Positions 1 through 7,613 of a stretch of 20,341 bases of DNA are shown one piece after another. The position numbers and the translations under genes were made by a program. The stretch covers positions 1-20,341 of the forward strand of contig CABUXM010000036.1 in the NCBI GenBank assembly GCA_902495545.1, read 5' to 3'. How positions within the stretch are numbered: position 1 is the stretch's first letter; the number at the start of each line of letters is the position of its first letter. A model generated the notes under the pieces. The model had not been told where the DNA came from, did no database searches, and saw only the letters and a program-made list of their open reading frames with translations. Source of the DNA: an uncultured Collinsella sp. Lineage in GTDB: Bacteria; Actinomycetota; Coriobacteriia; Coriobacteriales; Coriobacteriaceae.

Positions 1-27
1 CCGGACATGCCGTCCTCCGATCTCCCG

Positions 28-46
28 GGGCCGGCCGATCCGGCCC
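28..46. repeat. GC-rich hairpin without T-tract
   Basis: GGGCCGG (28-34) can pair with CCGGCCC (40-46) around a 5-base loop. No T-run follows on either strand. It may be the end of a gene lying off the left edge, but nothing else supports that. Confidence 0.35.
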
Positions 47-60
47 TCAGGGTATCGGGT

Positions 61-98
61 TCCCACATTCATCCGCACATGTGCGGATGAATGTGGGA
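61..98. repeat. 38-bp perfect palindrome
   Basis: The arm at 61-79 (T followed by CCCACATTCATCCGCACA) is the exact reverse complement of 80-98, with no spacer. It sits 90 bp upstream of the AT-rich gene at 189. No T-tract follows, so it is not a standard intrinsic terminator. A dyad operator, a recombination or insertion site, or the stem of a bidirectional terminator are all possible. Confidence 0.85.
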
Positions 99-188
99 GG
101 TGTTCGGATGAAGTTGATAATCAAGGGTTGGATTCTGTAAGTTTCTGGTTACATGAACTGCTCGCAGATTTAATATTGAGGGGTTAAA

Positions 189-1130
189 ATGATCGATCTT
201 AACAATGACAAGATTGACTATCCTGAAGATAAAACTCAGGAAAATGAAGAGGTTGAGAATTCTTCGAATAAAAAGCGAGTAATTATTGGTGCCGGTATTG
301 TTGCTCTGCTTATTGCTTGTTGTGTCGGTGGATATGCTGGTTACAATTACAAACAAGCATGTAGTGAACATAATCAGCAGGTTGAAGTTTTGTATTCAAA
401 GGCTAGCGATAGTGTTGCTGCCTTTAAAGCTGATCCTAGGCTGCTAACTATTGAGCAACGTCTTGATGCCATTAAAAATGCTCAAAATAATAAAGAGATA
501 TTGAATAAAGAAATCTCTGATGACAGTTATAAGTATGCTGATGGCACTTCCCCTGATTGGACGAAGTTGCTTAATGAATACGATTCCATAATTAAAGACT
601 GCCGTAATGCTCAAAATAATGAGTGGAATACTTCTCTAGCTGACCATGTTAACTTTGATGTAAATTCTACTGAAGATACTGACTCTCTCCAACAGCATAT
701 TAATAGCCTCAATGGCCTTCTTAATGATATTTCTAACAAAGATAATCAGAAGCTTATTTTTGAAGATGCCAAAAAGGATTCTAAAAAGTTCATTGATCAA
801 ATTAATGAACAGATCAGTCGTTATCAAACTCGTATTGATGATGTGAACAAGACAAAAGCTGAAGCTGAAGCGAAGGCTCTAGAGGAAGTAACAGCACAAG
901 CTCAACAGCAGACTTCTCAGCCGAACAATTATTCTAGCGGTAGTAACTACTCTAATAATAATTCTGGTGGATCTTCTAGCAGTATTTCTTCTTCCAATAA
1001 TAGTGGTGGTAAGTATGTCATTCGTCAATTAGATCAATATGATGCAGCTGGTAACTATATCGGATCTACTCATTGGTATAGCGATGGTACTTGTGATGAT
1101 CCTTATGCTGCCGGTATGGGCGGATTTTAA
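189..1130 (+). CDS. AT-rich membrane-anchored coiled-coil protein, unknown function
   Basis: This 313-residue protein is not one I recognise. It has an acidic N-terminal segment (1-28), a basic KKR stop and one hydrophobic helix at about 31-53, predicting N-in/C-out topology with no signal-peptidase site evident. A long, charged, mostly helical region (about 60-235) is Gln/Asn/Lys/Glu-rich and coiled-coil-like. A Ser/Asn/Gly-rich linker (about 245-274) leads to a short aromatic C-terminal segment that includes DAAGNYIGSTHWYSDG. The start is supported by GAGGGG at 178-183, five bases before ATG. Codons are strongly A/T-ended, unlike every other gene here, which suggests recent acquisition. It is monocistronic and convergent with the zinc-ribbon gene. 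The arrangement (anchor, stalk, flexible linker, small tip) fits a surface-exposed or wall-spanning protein, but that is inference. Confidence 0.8.
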   Translation: MIDLNNDKIDYPEDKTQENEEVENSSNKKRVIIGAGIVALLIACCVGGYAGYNYKQACSEHNQQVEVLYSKASDSVAAFKADPRLLTIEQRLDAIKNAQNNKEILNKEISDDSYKYADGTSPDWTKLLNEYDSIIKDCRNAQNNEWNTSLADHVNFDVNSTEDTDSLQQHINSLNGLLNDISNKDNQKLIFEDAKKDSKKFIDQINEQISRYQTRIDDVNKTKAEAEAKALEEVTAQAQQQTSQPNNYSSGSNYSNNNSGGSSSSISSSNNSGGKYVIRQLDQYDAAGNYIGSTHWYSDGTCDDPYAAGMGGF

Positions 1131-1180
1131 AATATACTAATTTTTAAAAATAATTATCGACCCATAGCGCAAAGAAATAG

Positions 1181-1206
1181 CCCCGCGATCGGTGTTGATC
1201 GCGGGG
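1181..1206 (-). terminator. Terminator of the zinc-ribbon gene
   Basis: A 10-bp perfect stem, CCCCGCGATC (1181-1190) with GATCGCGGGG (1197-1206), surrounds a 6-base loop. Read on the minus strand it lies just after the stop of the 1220-1456 gene and is followed by a broken T-rich run (CTATTTCTTT). It probably also separates the convergent AT-rich gene. Confidence 0.75.
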
Positions 1207-1219
1207 CCGCGTTGTTCTC

Positions 1220-1456
1220 CTAGTGGTTATGCGGGCAGTTGGCGCAGCAGCCGCTCGTGGCGTTGGTGCTGGAGCCGCCGCTTCGCTGGTCGGTGTTGTA
1301 GAAACCGCTGCCCTCAAATTTAATGGCGCTGGCCGAGAACGTCTTGGCCGCCGGGGCACCGCAGCTCGGGCACACGACCTCGGGAGTCTCGGACATGGGA
1401 TGCTCGACCTCAAACACGTTGCCGCAGCTCGAGCACTTGTAATCGTAGCGCGCCAT
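1220..1456 (-). CDS. FmdB-family zinc-ribbon protein
   Basis: A 78-residue protein of the FmdB/CxxC_CXXC_SSSS putative regulatory family. It starts MARYDYKCSSCG, the family's usual opening. Two CxxC knuckles, C8/C11 and C29/C32, should bind one zinc. The core ends near residue 52 (AIKFEGSGFYNTD), followed by a Gly/Ser/Thr linker and a second Cys/His cluster (CCANCPHNH) at the C-terminus. Family members are small cytoplasmic proteins, and their biochemical role is not well established. AAGGAAG lies just upstream of ATG. It lies downstream of the amylase-glucanotransferase gene but is separated from it by a hairpin terminator at 1479-1500, so it may be only partly co-transcribed. Confidence 0.88.
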   Translation of the reverse strand: MARYDYKCSSCGNVFEVEHPMSETPEVVCPSCGAPAAKTFSASAIKFEGSGFYNTDQRSGGSSTNATSGCCANCPHNH

Positions 1457-1478
1457 AATACTTCCTTTTCAGCACAAA

Positions 1479-1500
1479 GCGGGCAGATTACTCTGCCCGC
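1479..1500 (-). terminator. Terminator after the GH13-GH77 gene
   Basis: GCGGGCAGA (1479-1487) pairs perfectly with TCTGCCCGC (1492-1500) around a 4-base loop. On the minus strand a short T-run (GCTTTGT) follows. On the plus strand there is no T-run after the stem (AAAAA instead), so it works in the minus direction. The T-run is short, so read-through into the zinc-ribbon gene is possible. Confidence 0.7.
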
Positions 1501-1544
1501 AAAAATTCAAACGCCTGTAACTGTACCCTATATCGGGGGTTTTA

Positions 1545-4500
1545 TCACGCTTCGCCCCAGAATCTATGGTTGTTGCGCAGGAGCTGTGCGGTTTTGTCCT
1601 CAGCGGCTGCAATGTCCGCCTCGTCAGCCTGCCAGGTCCAGTTGCCCGTGGCCACGCCCGGAACGTTCATGCGCGCGTCGTCGCCAAGCCCCAGGATATC
1701 CTGTAGCGGCATCATCACTAGGGGAGCGTCGCTTGCCAGCGCGTCGCTCATCAGCTTGGCCGCAAACTCAACACCGCTCGGCTCGTCGCCGCCGGCAAAG
1801 GAACGCGTGCACCAACCGGCGAGCGTCGAGGTGTCGTGCGTCGACGTGTACAGAATCTTGCCGGGCGTGGGGTGCACGCCGCAACGGACGTCGTAATCGC
1901 TAAACTCCAGCACGTCCATGCCGGGGAAACCGCAGGTCGAAGCCATGGCGCGAACACCGGGCGTCAGATAGCCCAAGTCCTCAGCGATAAAGTTGAGCGG
2001 ACCCAGCTCGTCGTAGGCGGTCTGGAACAGGTCCTTGCCCGGGCCCGCCAGCCATCGACCGTCGGCGCAAGCCTTGCCCGCGGGGATACTAAAGTAGCTG
2101 TGGAATCCCAGGAAGTGATCCAGGCGCACACGGTCGTAGAGTGAAAACGCGCGACGCAGGCGATCCATCCACCAGTTATAGCCGTTCTGCTTCATGTGGT
2201 CCCAGCGGAACGTCGGGTTGCCCCACACCTGGCCCTCGGGTGCAAAGTTGTCGGGCGGCGCGCCGGAAATCTCAATCGCCTTGCCGGTATCGGACAGCCA
2301 GAAGTTCTCGGGTTCGCTCCACGCATCCGCCGAATCGTCGGACACGTACATAGGAATATCGCCGATAACCTCGATGCCCTTCTTGTGCGCATAGTTCATG
2401 AGCTCGCACCAAGCGAGGTCAAAGCGGTACTGCATGTACGCCTGAAGCTCGGCCTCGTTGTGGAAGCGATTGTCGTCGATCAGATGCTCGTTGTAGCGCG
2501 CGACATCTGCCGGCCAATCATGGCGCGAATCGCCTTCAAAGTACTTCTTAACGGCCATGTAGACGCAGTACTTCTCGAGCCAATCGGCATTGCGATGTTT
2601 AAACGCGGTGTACAGCGGATCGGCATCCTCGCCTCCGCGGGCCTTCCAGGTCTCAAAGTCGGCGGCCAGCTCCTCGTGACTTTCGGGCAGCAGGTCGATA
2701 TTGCCTGCAAAGGCCGAAGGACCGGCGTAAGGGGAGCGGAAGAAGTCCGTGGGGTTGACGGGGAGAACCTGCCAGTAGCGCATGCCCATGGCGGCCAGAT
2801 GGTCGATAAAGCGACGCGTGGGCGCACCGATCGTACCGGGCTTGCCGTCGTCGGTCGGCACCGATGTGATATGGCACACAACACCCGCACCGTGATCGAG
2901 CGGCTCCTGCAGGCGCTGCTCGGCGTGGTGATAGATGATCGACGAGCCCAGCGGGTACAGGTCGAGCGTGACCGTGCCGTTGTGAATCTCGCACTCGTGA
3001 CCGCTAATCACATCGCTCGCACATTCGCCGAGCGCCGGAATGGTCACGCGATGCGAATTGCGCAGGCTGCGGTTGATGATGACGGTCGCGGACTCGCCGT
3101 CTTTACCGGTACGGCTGTAGGCCAGCACCTCGTCATTGAGCGCAAAGGCCTTGATCTCGCCGTCAACCATAAACGGCAGCGCGCGGCGCACAGCAGATGC
3201 GTTCTTGACGATTGCAAACGTATCGAAGTCGTGCAGGTCTTCCTTGGTCGGCATGGTGCGGCGATTACCCGGATCGGTCAGGCCCTCAAGGCCGTACTCG
3301 TCACCGTAATAGATTGAGGGAACGCCCGGGAATGTCATCTGCATAAGCGTCGCGAGCCAAAATCGGCTCTTGGCCTGGCCCATCGAGTTCTCGTCCAGGC
3401 GCCACTTGCTGCGTTCGCTCTCGGGCAGCTGCGACTCGTCAGGGCCGCCGCCGAGCACCGAGATAATGCGCGGACGATCGTGGCTCGAAAGCAGATTGAG
3501 CGCGCAGGCCAGTGCCTCGCGCGGGTAGTTCTCGCGCAGGGTTTCGATATCCTCGGCTGCCTGGTAGGCGTTCTTGTAGCCCATCAAAAAGCCGATGACC
3601 ATGTCGCGGAAGGGGTAATCCATGGCCGAGTCGAGCTCGGAGCCTTGCAGATAGCGACGCAGATGGCCGTAGCTGATCTTGTTGGAGGCGTCTTCCCAGA
3701 CCTCGCCGAGCAGCAGTGCATCGGGCTTCTCGGCGAGCACGGCCTTTTTGATCTCGGCTAGGAAATCGTCGGAAAGCTCGTCGGCCACATCCAGGCGCCA
3801 GCCGTGAGCGCCGGCGCGCAGCCATTTTCGAATGACGCCGTCCTTGCCCAGGAGCCGCTCGCGTACCAGTTCGGAGCTCTCATTAATGGCGGGCATATTG
3901 CCCACGCCCCACCAGCAGTCGTATGAGCCGTCCTCGTGGAAATAAAACGCATCGCGCCACGGCGAATCCTCGCTCTGCCACGCGCCCACGCCGGGGTAGT
4001 TGCCGTAGCGGTTGAAGTAGATCGAATCGTCGCCCGTGTGGTTGAACACACCGTCCAGAATGATGGAAATGCCCAGCTTCTCGGCCGCCTCGCACAGCTC
4101 AGTAAAGTCCTGCTCAGTGCCCAGAATCGGATCGATCTTGGTGTAATCGGCTGTGTCGTAGCGGTGGTTGCTCGCGGCTTCAAAAATGGGGTTGAGGTAG
4201 ATGGCTGTAAAGCCCAGCTCGGCGATGCGAGTCAGGTCTTCCTGGATACCCTTGAGCGATCCGCCGTAGAAGTCCCAGGTCTTGATGGAGCCGTCCTCGG
4301 CGCGCTCGTAAACGGGCGGCTCGTTCCAGTCCTCGACCATCCGGCGCTGGATTCCGTTGCGCGGTTTTTCGACCTCGGCCAGCGTGCGCTCGCGCCAGTG
4401 CTCGTCGCGGGCATAGCGATCGGGGAAGATCTGGTAGACCATTCCGCGCTCGTACCACTCGGGTCGAACTTCGCGGTGCTTGTAGACGGTGACCTGGAAT

Positions 4501-4841
4501 GACGGCACCTCGGCGTAGTCGTAGGTTACACCCTCGCCGCCGGTGCGTCCCTGCGGTGCGCCCAAGCGGACCTCGGGCTGGCCTTCGATATTGCAGATAA
4601 AGCTGTACCAGATAAGACAGGGCTCGGTGCACTCAAGCTCTACGCTAAATATGCCGTCACCTTCGTGCGTCATGGGATACAGAGACTCACCGATCTCATC
4701 GACCCAGGTGCGCAGCGTAAGCGTTGCCTGCGCGGGATCGGCATCCTCTAGAATCACGGAGAGCGAAAGGGTAGTTCCTGTGGTCACAGCGCCAAACGGA
4801 GTGCGAAACTGCGGCAGACGGCTGTTGTGTATCAATCTCAT
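1545..4841 (-). CDS. Fused alpha-amylase family (GH13) / 4-alpha-glucanotransferase (GH77, MalQ-type)
   Basis: A 1098-residue bifunctional maltodextrin enzyme. Residues 1-125 form a beta-rich N-domain like that of neopullulanases and cyclomaltodextrinases. A GH13 barrel (about 130-560) carries all four conserved regions: DGVFNHTG with D263, GWRLDVADE with nucleophile D351, LLGEVWED with acid/base E380, and SSHDRPR with D455. After a C-domain to about 640, a GH77 amylomaltase starts (VVCHITSVP). It has nucleophile D908 in RVRLDHFLGF, acid/base E954 in FIAEDLG and D1003 in STHDTSTLAGW. Both active sites look intact. No signal peptide is seen, so it should act in the cytoplasm on maltodextrins released from glycogen or imported. 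Each half has about the length of the free-standing enzyme. It lies downstream of glgA but has its own promoter region with operator-like repeats. The ribosome site is weak (GGAC), and I see no better start. Confidence 0.93.
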   Translation of the reverse strand: MRLIHNSRLPQFRTPFGAVTTGTTLSLSVILEDADPAQATLTLRTWVDEIGESLYPMTHEGDGIFSVELECTEPCLIWYSFICNIEGQPEVRLGAPQGRTGGEGVTYDYAEVPSFQVTVYKHREVRPEWYERGMVYQIFPDRYARDEHWRERTLAEVEKPRNGIQRRMVEDWNEPPVYERAEDGSIKTWDFYGGSLKGIQEDLTRIAELGFTAIYLNPIFEAASNHRYDTADYTKIDPILGTEQDFTELCEAAEKLGISIILDGVFNHTGDDSIYFNRYGNYPGVGAWQSEDSPWRDAFYFHEDGSYDCWWGVGNMPAINESSELVRERLLGKDGVIRKWLRAGAHGWRLDVADELSDDFLAEIKKAVLAEKPDALLLGEVWEDASNKISYGHLRRYLQGSELDSAMDYPFRDMVIGFLMGYKNAYQAAEDIETLRENYPREALACALNLLSSHDRPRIISVLGGGPDESQLPESERSKWRLDENSMGQAKSRFWLATLMQMTFPGVPSIYYGDEYGLEGLTDPGNRRTMPTKEDLHDFDTFAIVKNASAVRRALPFMVDGEIKAFALNDEVLAYSRTGKDGESATVIINRSLRNSHRVTIPALGECASDVISGHECEIHNGTVTLDLYPLGSSIIYHHAEQRLQEPLDHGAGVVCHITSVPTDDGKPGTIGAPTRRFIDHLAAMGMRYWQVLPVNPTDFFRSPYAGPSAFAGNIDLLPESHEELAADFETWKARGGEDADPLYTAFKHRNADWLEKYCVYMAVKKYFEGDSRHDWPADVARYNEHLIDDNRFHNEAELQAYMQYRFDLAWCELMNYAHKKGIEVIGDIPMYVSDDSADAWSEPENFWLSDTGKAIEISGAPPDNFAPEGQVWGNPTFRWDHMKQNGYNWWMDRLRRAFSLYDRVRLDHFLGFHSYFSIPAGKACADGRWLAGPGKDLFQTAYDELGPLNFIAEDLGYLTPGVRAMASTCGFPGMDVLEFSDYDVRCGVHPTPGKILYTSTHDTSTLAGWCTRSFAGGDEPSGVEFAAKLMSDALASDAPLVMMPLQDILGLGDDARMNVPGVATGNWTWQADEADIAAAEDKTAQLLRNNHRFWGEA

Positions 4842-4864
4842 AGTACGGTCCAGTTCAATAGAAT

Positions 4865-4882
4865 CATGGCCAGCTGGCCATG
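4865..4882. promoter_or_regulatory. 18-bp perfect palindrome in the GH13-GH77 leader
   Basis: CATGGCCAGCTGGCCATG has no spacer, so it is more natural as a DNA dyad bound by a dimer than as an RNA hairpin. It lies between the candidate -10 box (4903-4908) and the start codon at 4841, an operator-like position. Confidence 0.5.
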
Positions 4883-4902
4883 GGCTTTACGCACAGGATG
4901 TA

Positions 4903-4908
4903 AGTATA
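4903..4908 (-). promoter_or_regulatory. Candidate -10 box for the GH13-GH77 gene
   Basis: On the minus strand this reads TATACT, five of six to the -10 consensus. The best upstream hexamer at 16-bp spacing is TATACA, a poor -35, so an activator may be needed. The transcript would start near 4896, giving a leader of about 55 nt. Confidence 0.4.
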
Positions 4909-4940
4909 TCTGTTGTACACAGGCTGTATAAACAACATCC

Positions 4941-4983
4941 GTTTACCATCGGCGAACGGTTGTCCTAGAAAATCGTTTTACCA
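4941..4983. promoter_or_regulatory. Two GTTT(T)ACCA operator-like sites upstream of the GH13-GH77 promoter
   Basis: GTTTACCA at 4941-4948 and GTTTTACCA at 4975-4983 are in the same orientation. The same word, as dyads, occurs between glgB and the HAD gene (15070-15157). Occurrence upstream of two glucan-metabolism transcription units suggests one regulator, which is not identifiable from this window. Confidence 0.5.
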
Positions 4984-5048
4984 CCCAAATTATCGCGATA
5001 TTTAAAAACGTCTATACCGATACTATTTGTAGCCAACCAAAAGTACTT

Positions 5049-5180
5049 CGGTTTACTACGATGAATTGGATGATCTCAACCACGGTCATTTTGATGATAT
5101 TAAAACCGCAGGTAGAGGCGTTGCCAATTTCGTAGATTACTCGCCGTGGTCAGCCGGAGCCATTTTGTTGTAGTAAACCG
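5049..5180. repeat. Imperfect palindromic element with nested inverted repeats
   Basis: Outer arms CGGTTTACTAC (5049-5059) and GTAGTAAACCG (5170-5180) are perfect. Inner arms ACCACGG (5079-5085) and CCGTGGT (5144-5150) are nested at equal distances (19 bases on each side). The outer repeat extends imperfectly on both sides. One plus-strand frame stays open through the element (VYYDELDD...GAILL, stop at 5171) but lacks a good start or ribosome site. It could be a dispersed MITE/REP-like repeat, a structured RNA that ends at the terminator at 5212, or a gene relic. Confidence 0.55.
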
Positions 5181-5211
5181 GGCTTCTTTTTACTAGAGAA
5201 GTTCAACCAAG

Positions 5212-5243
5212 AAGAGGGCGCCTGGTTGGGGCGCCCTCTTTTG
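5212..5243. terminator. Bidirectional terminator downstream of glgA
   Basis: AAGAGGGCGCC (5212-5222) pairs perfectly with GGCGCCCTCTT (5230-5240) around a 7-base loop. T-rich bases follow on the plus strand (CTCTTTTG) and, less cleanly, on the minus strand (CTCTTCTTGGTT). It ends the glg operon and could also end a plus-strand transcript from the preceding spacer. Confidence 0.8.
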
Positions 5244-5272
5244 CGTTGAGGATTAAGTTTGAATCGTCCGAA

Positions 5273-7591
5273 TTAGTGGCGCTTGCGGGTGGCCGTTGCC
5301 TTACGGACGGAGGTCTTCTTGGTCGGAGCCTTTTCCTCAGTCTTAGCGGCGGGGGAGACCGGGGCCGCCTTGGCGGGCTCGGTCTTTGCCGTAGCCTTCG
5401 GAGCGGTCTTGACCTCAGCGGTCTTCGGCGCAGGCTTGGCCTTTACTGCGGGCTTGTCCTCGACCTTAGCCTCTGCCTTAGGAGCAGCAGCCTTGGTCGT
5501 GGTCTTCTTGGCCGTCGTTGTAGTGCGCTTGCGCGTGGTGGTCTTGGCGGCCGGCTTGGCCTCGACGGTTACTTCGGCCTTGGACTCGGCGGGCGTCTCC
5601 TCGACTTTGGCGACCGGCTTTGCGGCTGCCTTGGTCGTGGCTGCTTTCGTGGTCGTCTTCGCGGCGGCCTTCGTAGCGGCAGCCTTGGTCGTCGTCGACT
5701 TTGCGGCCGCCGCCTTCTTGGCGGTCGCGGTCGTCTTCTTGGCAGTGGTCTTGGCCGGTGCCTTGACGGCGGGCTTGGCCTCGACGGCGGCTTCAGCCTT
5801 TACCTCGGGAGCGGCCTCGGCCTCGGCGGCCTTCTTGGCAGCTGCGGTGGTGCGCTTGCGCGTGGTCGTCGCCTTGGTAGCGGTGTTCTTGGTTGCCGCC
5901 GCCTTGGTCGCTGTGGCCTTCTTGGCCGTCGTCTTACGAGTCGTGGTCTTCTTTGCCGCAGGCTTCGCAGCAGGCTTCACCTTGGGCTCGGGCTCGGGCT
6001 CGGGAGTAGCCTCGACCTTCACCTCGGGCTCAGCCTCAACCGGCTTCTCCTCGACCTTGGGCTCCTCAGCGGCCACCGGCTCAGCAACAGCCTCAGACTC
6101 GTCGACAACCGCCACCGGCCTCTCAATCTCCGGATGCATAAAGAAGTACAGGTCCAGATACTTATCGGCCGAGCGCGTCCAGCTAAAGTCCTGGCTCATG
6201 GCCTGCGTGACTAGCTGGTTCCATGCCTCACGGTTATCCCAGAACAGGCGTGCTGCGCGGAACACCGCGTCGCCCATCTCGTCGCCGTTAAAGTTACTAA
6301 ACGAGAAGCCCGTGCCCTCGCCGGTAAACTCGTTATACGGGATTACAGTGTCCTTCAGACCACCGGTCTCGCGCACGATGGGCAGCGTGCCGTAACGCAT
6401 CGCGATGATCTGAGAAAGGCCGCAGGGCTCAAACTTCGAAGGCATCAGGAACATATCGGCGGCGGCATACATGCGCTGCGACAGCGCCGGATCGAACTCG
6501 ATGCGCGCGGCCATGGTGCCGGGGTACTTGTCCTGGAAGTAGCGCAGGCCGTCCTCGTAGTCGCGGTCGCCGGTGCCCAGCACCGCCACCTGCATGCCGC
6601 CGGCCAGAATGCGGTCGAGCGCGTACATGACCAGGTCCATGCCCTTCTGGCGCGTCAGACGCGTGACCATGACCATAAGCGGACGGTCGTCGCGAACCTC
6701 GAGCCCCAGCTCTTCCTGCAGCTTGGCCTTGCACACGGCCTTGCCAGAACGATCCTCGACGGTGTAGTTGGCGGCAATGCGCTTGTCGGTCGCCGGATCA
6801 AAGCCCGCGACGTCGATGCCATTCAAAATACCCTGCAGCGCGTACGAACGCTCGCGCAGCACACCGTCCAGGCCCTCGCCAAACTCGGGCGTCTGGATCT
6901 CGTTGGCATAGGTGGGGCTCACAGTGGTGATGGCATCGGCATAACGCAGCGCGCCCAGCATGTAGTTGATGCTGCAGGCGTCGCAACGCAGCTGCGAGGC
7001 AGCCGCCGGAATATGCGCCACGCCCAGGATGTCCTCCATCACGGTATCGCTAAACTGGCCCTGAAACGCCACGTTGTGGATCGAGAACACGGTCTTGACG
7101 CGGTCGTACAGCGGCAGGCCCTGGTAGAACTCGCGCAAAAACACGGGCGCCAGTGCCGTCTGCCAGTCGTTGCAGTGCAGGATGTCGCACTCAAAGCCGG
7201 CCGGCAGGTGCTGCAGGCTCTCGGTGATGGCCTTGGAGAAGAACGCAAAACGCTCGCCGTCGTCAAAGAAGCCGTACGGATAGTCGCGCGCAAAGTAGCG
7301 CTCGTTGTCGATGAACATATAGGTGACGCCGTCGTGCTCGAGCTTCTCGAGTCCGCAGTACTCGTTGCGCCAGCCCAGGCTCACGTAAAAATCGGAGAAG
7401 TGCTCCATCTGCGCCTTGTACTCGTCCTTGATGGTGGCGTACTTGGGCACCATCACGATGACTTCGGCGCCGGCGCGCACGAGCGCCGCAGGCAGCGAGC
7501 CCGCCACGTCACCCAGGCCACCGGTCTTAACAAACGGTGCGCACTCGGCCGAGGCAAACACGATCTGCATCTTTTTGCTGGAATCAGCCAT
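5273..7591 (-). CDS. glgA: Glycogen synthase (ADP-glucose type) with a long histone-H1-like tail
   Basis: GlgA, family GT5, transfers glucose from ADP-glucose to the non-reducing ends of glycogen in the cytoplasm. The catalytic core spans residues 1 to about 488, the family's normal length. It contains KTGGLGD with K22 near the start, HCNDWQ (139-144), TRLTRQKG (310-317) and FEPCGLSQ with catalytic E388. It then continues for about 280 residues not found in ordinary GlgA: an acidic Glu/Pro/Val block (about 495-538), then Lys/Ala/Thr/Pro blocks with AAKK, TTRK and PAKT motifs to the end (RKATATRKRH), interrupted by acidic patches near 589-605 and 662-678. Total length is 772 residues. I chose ATG at 7591 because GGGAG precedes it closely. 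It is the last gene of glgBPCDA, and a terminator follows at 5212-5243. Confidence 0.96.
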   Translation of the reverse strand: MADSSKKMQIVFASAECAPFVKTGGLGDVAGSLPAALVRAGAEVIVMVPKYATIKDEYKAQMEHFSDFYVSLGWRNEYCGLEKLEHDGVTYMFIDNERYFARDYPYGFFDDGERFAFFSKAITESLQHLPAGFECDILHCNDWQTALAPVFLREFYQGLPLYDRVKTVFSIHNVAFQGQFSDTVMEDILGVAHIPAAASQLRCDACSINYMLGALRYADAITTVSPTYANEIQTPEFGEGLDGVLRERSYALQGILNGIDVAGFDPATDKRIAANYTVEDRSGKAVCKAKLQEELGLEVRDDRPLMVMVTRLTRQKGMDLVMYALDRILAGGMQVAVLGTGDRDYEDGLRYFQDKYPGTMAARIEFDPALSQRMYAAADMFLMPSKFEPCGLSQIIAMRYGTLPIVRETGGLKDTVIPYNEFTGEGTGFSFSNFNGDEMGDAVFRAARLFWDNREAWNQLVTQAMSQDFSWTRSADKYLDLYFFMHPEIERPVAVVDESEAVAEPVAAEEPKVEEKPVEAEPEVKVEATPEPEPEPKVKPAAKPAAKKTTTRKTTAKKATATKAAATKNTATKATTTRKRTTAAAKKAAEAEAAPEVKAEAAVEAKPAVKAPAKTTAKKTTATAKKAAAAKSTTTKAAATKAAAKTTTKAATTKAAAKPVAKVEETPAESKAEVTVEAKPAAKTTTRKRTTTTAKKTTTKAAAPKAEAKVEDKPAVKAKPAPKTAEVKTAPKATAKTEPAKAAPVSPAAKTEEKAPTKKTSVRKATATRKRH

Positions 7592-7613
7592 ATTGTCTCC
7601 CTGTTGCAATTCG

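Larger units (their letters stand above)
4842..5211. other. Intergenic region between the GH13-GH77 gene and glgA
   Basis: I find no convincing gene in this stretch of about 370 bp. It holds a candidate minus-strand promoter, an 18-bp palindrome, two GTTT(T)ACCA operator-like sites and a roughly 130-bp imperfectly palindromic element (5049-5180). These are listed separately. Confidence 0.8.

Noticed and set aside
5061..5135. Possible 24-residue peptide MNWMISTTVILMILK... inside the palindromic element
   Set aside because: No ribosome-binding site; the ATG is part of the inverted-repeat border, so chance is the simpler explanation.
5246..6395. Plus-strand Gly/Leu/Arg-rich and Ala/Val-rich frames of 322 and 370 codons opposite the glgA tail
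   Set aside because: They are antisense readings of the repetitive Lys/Ala codons of the glgA tail; their low-complexity composition and absence of ribosome sites show they are not genes.
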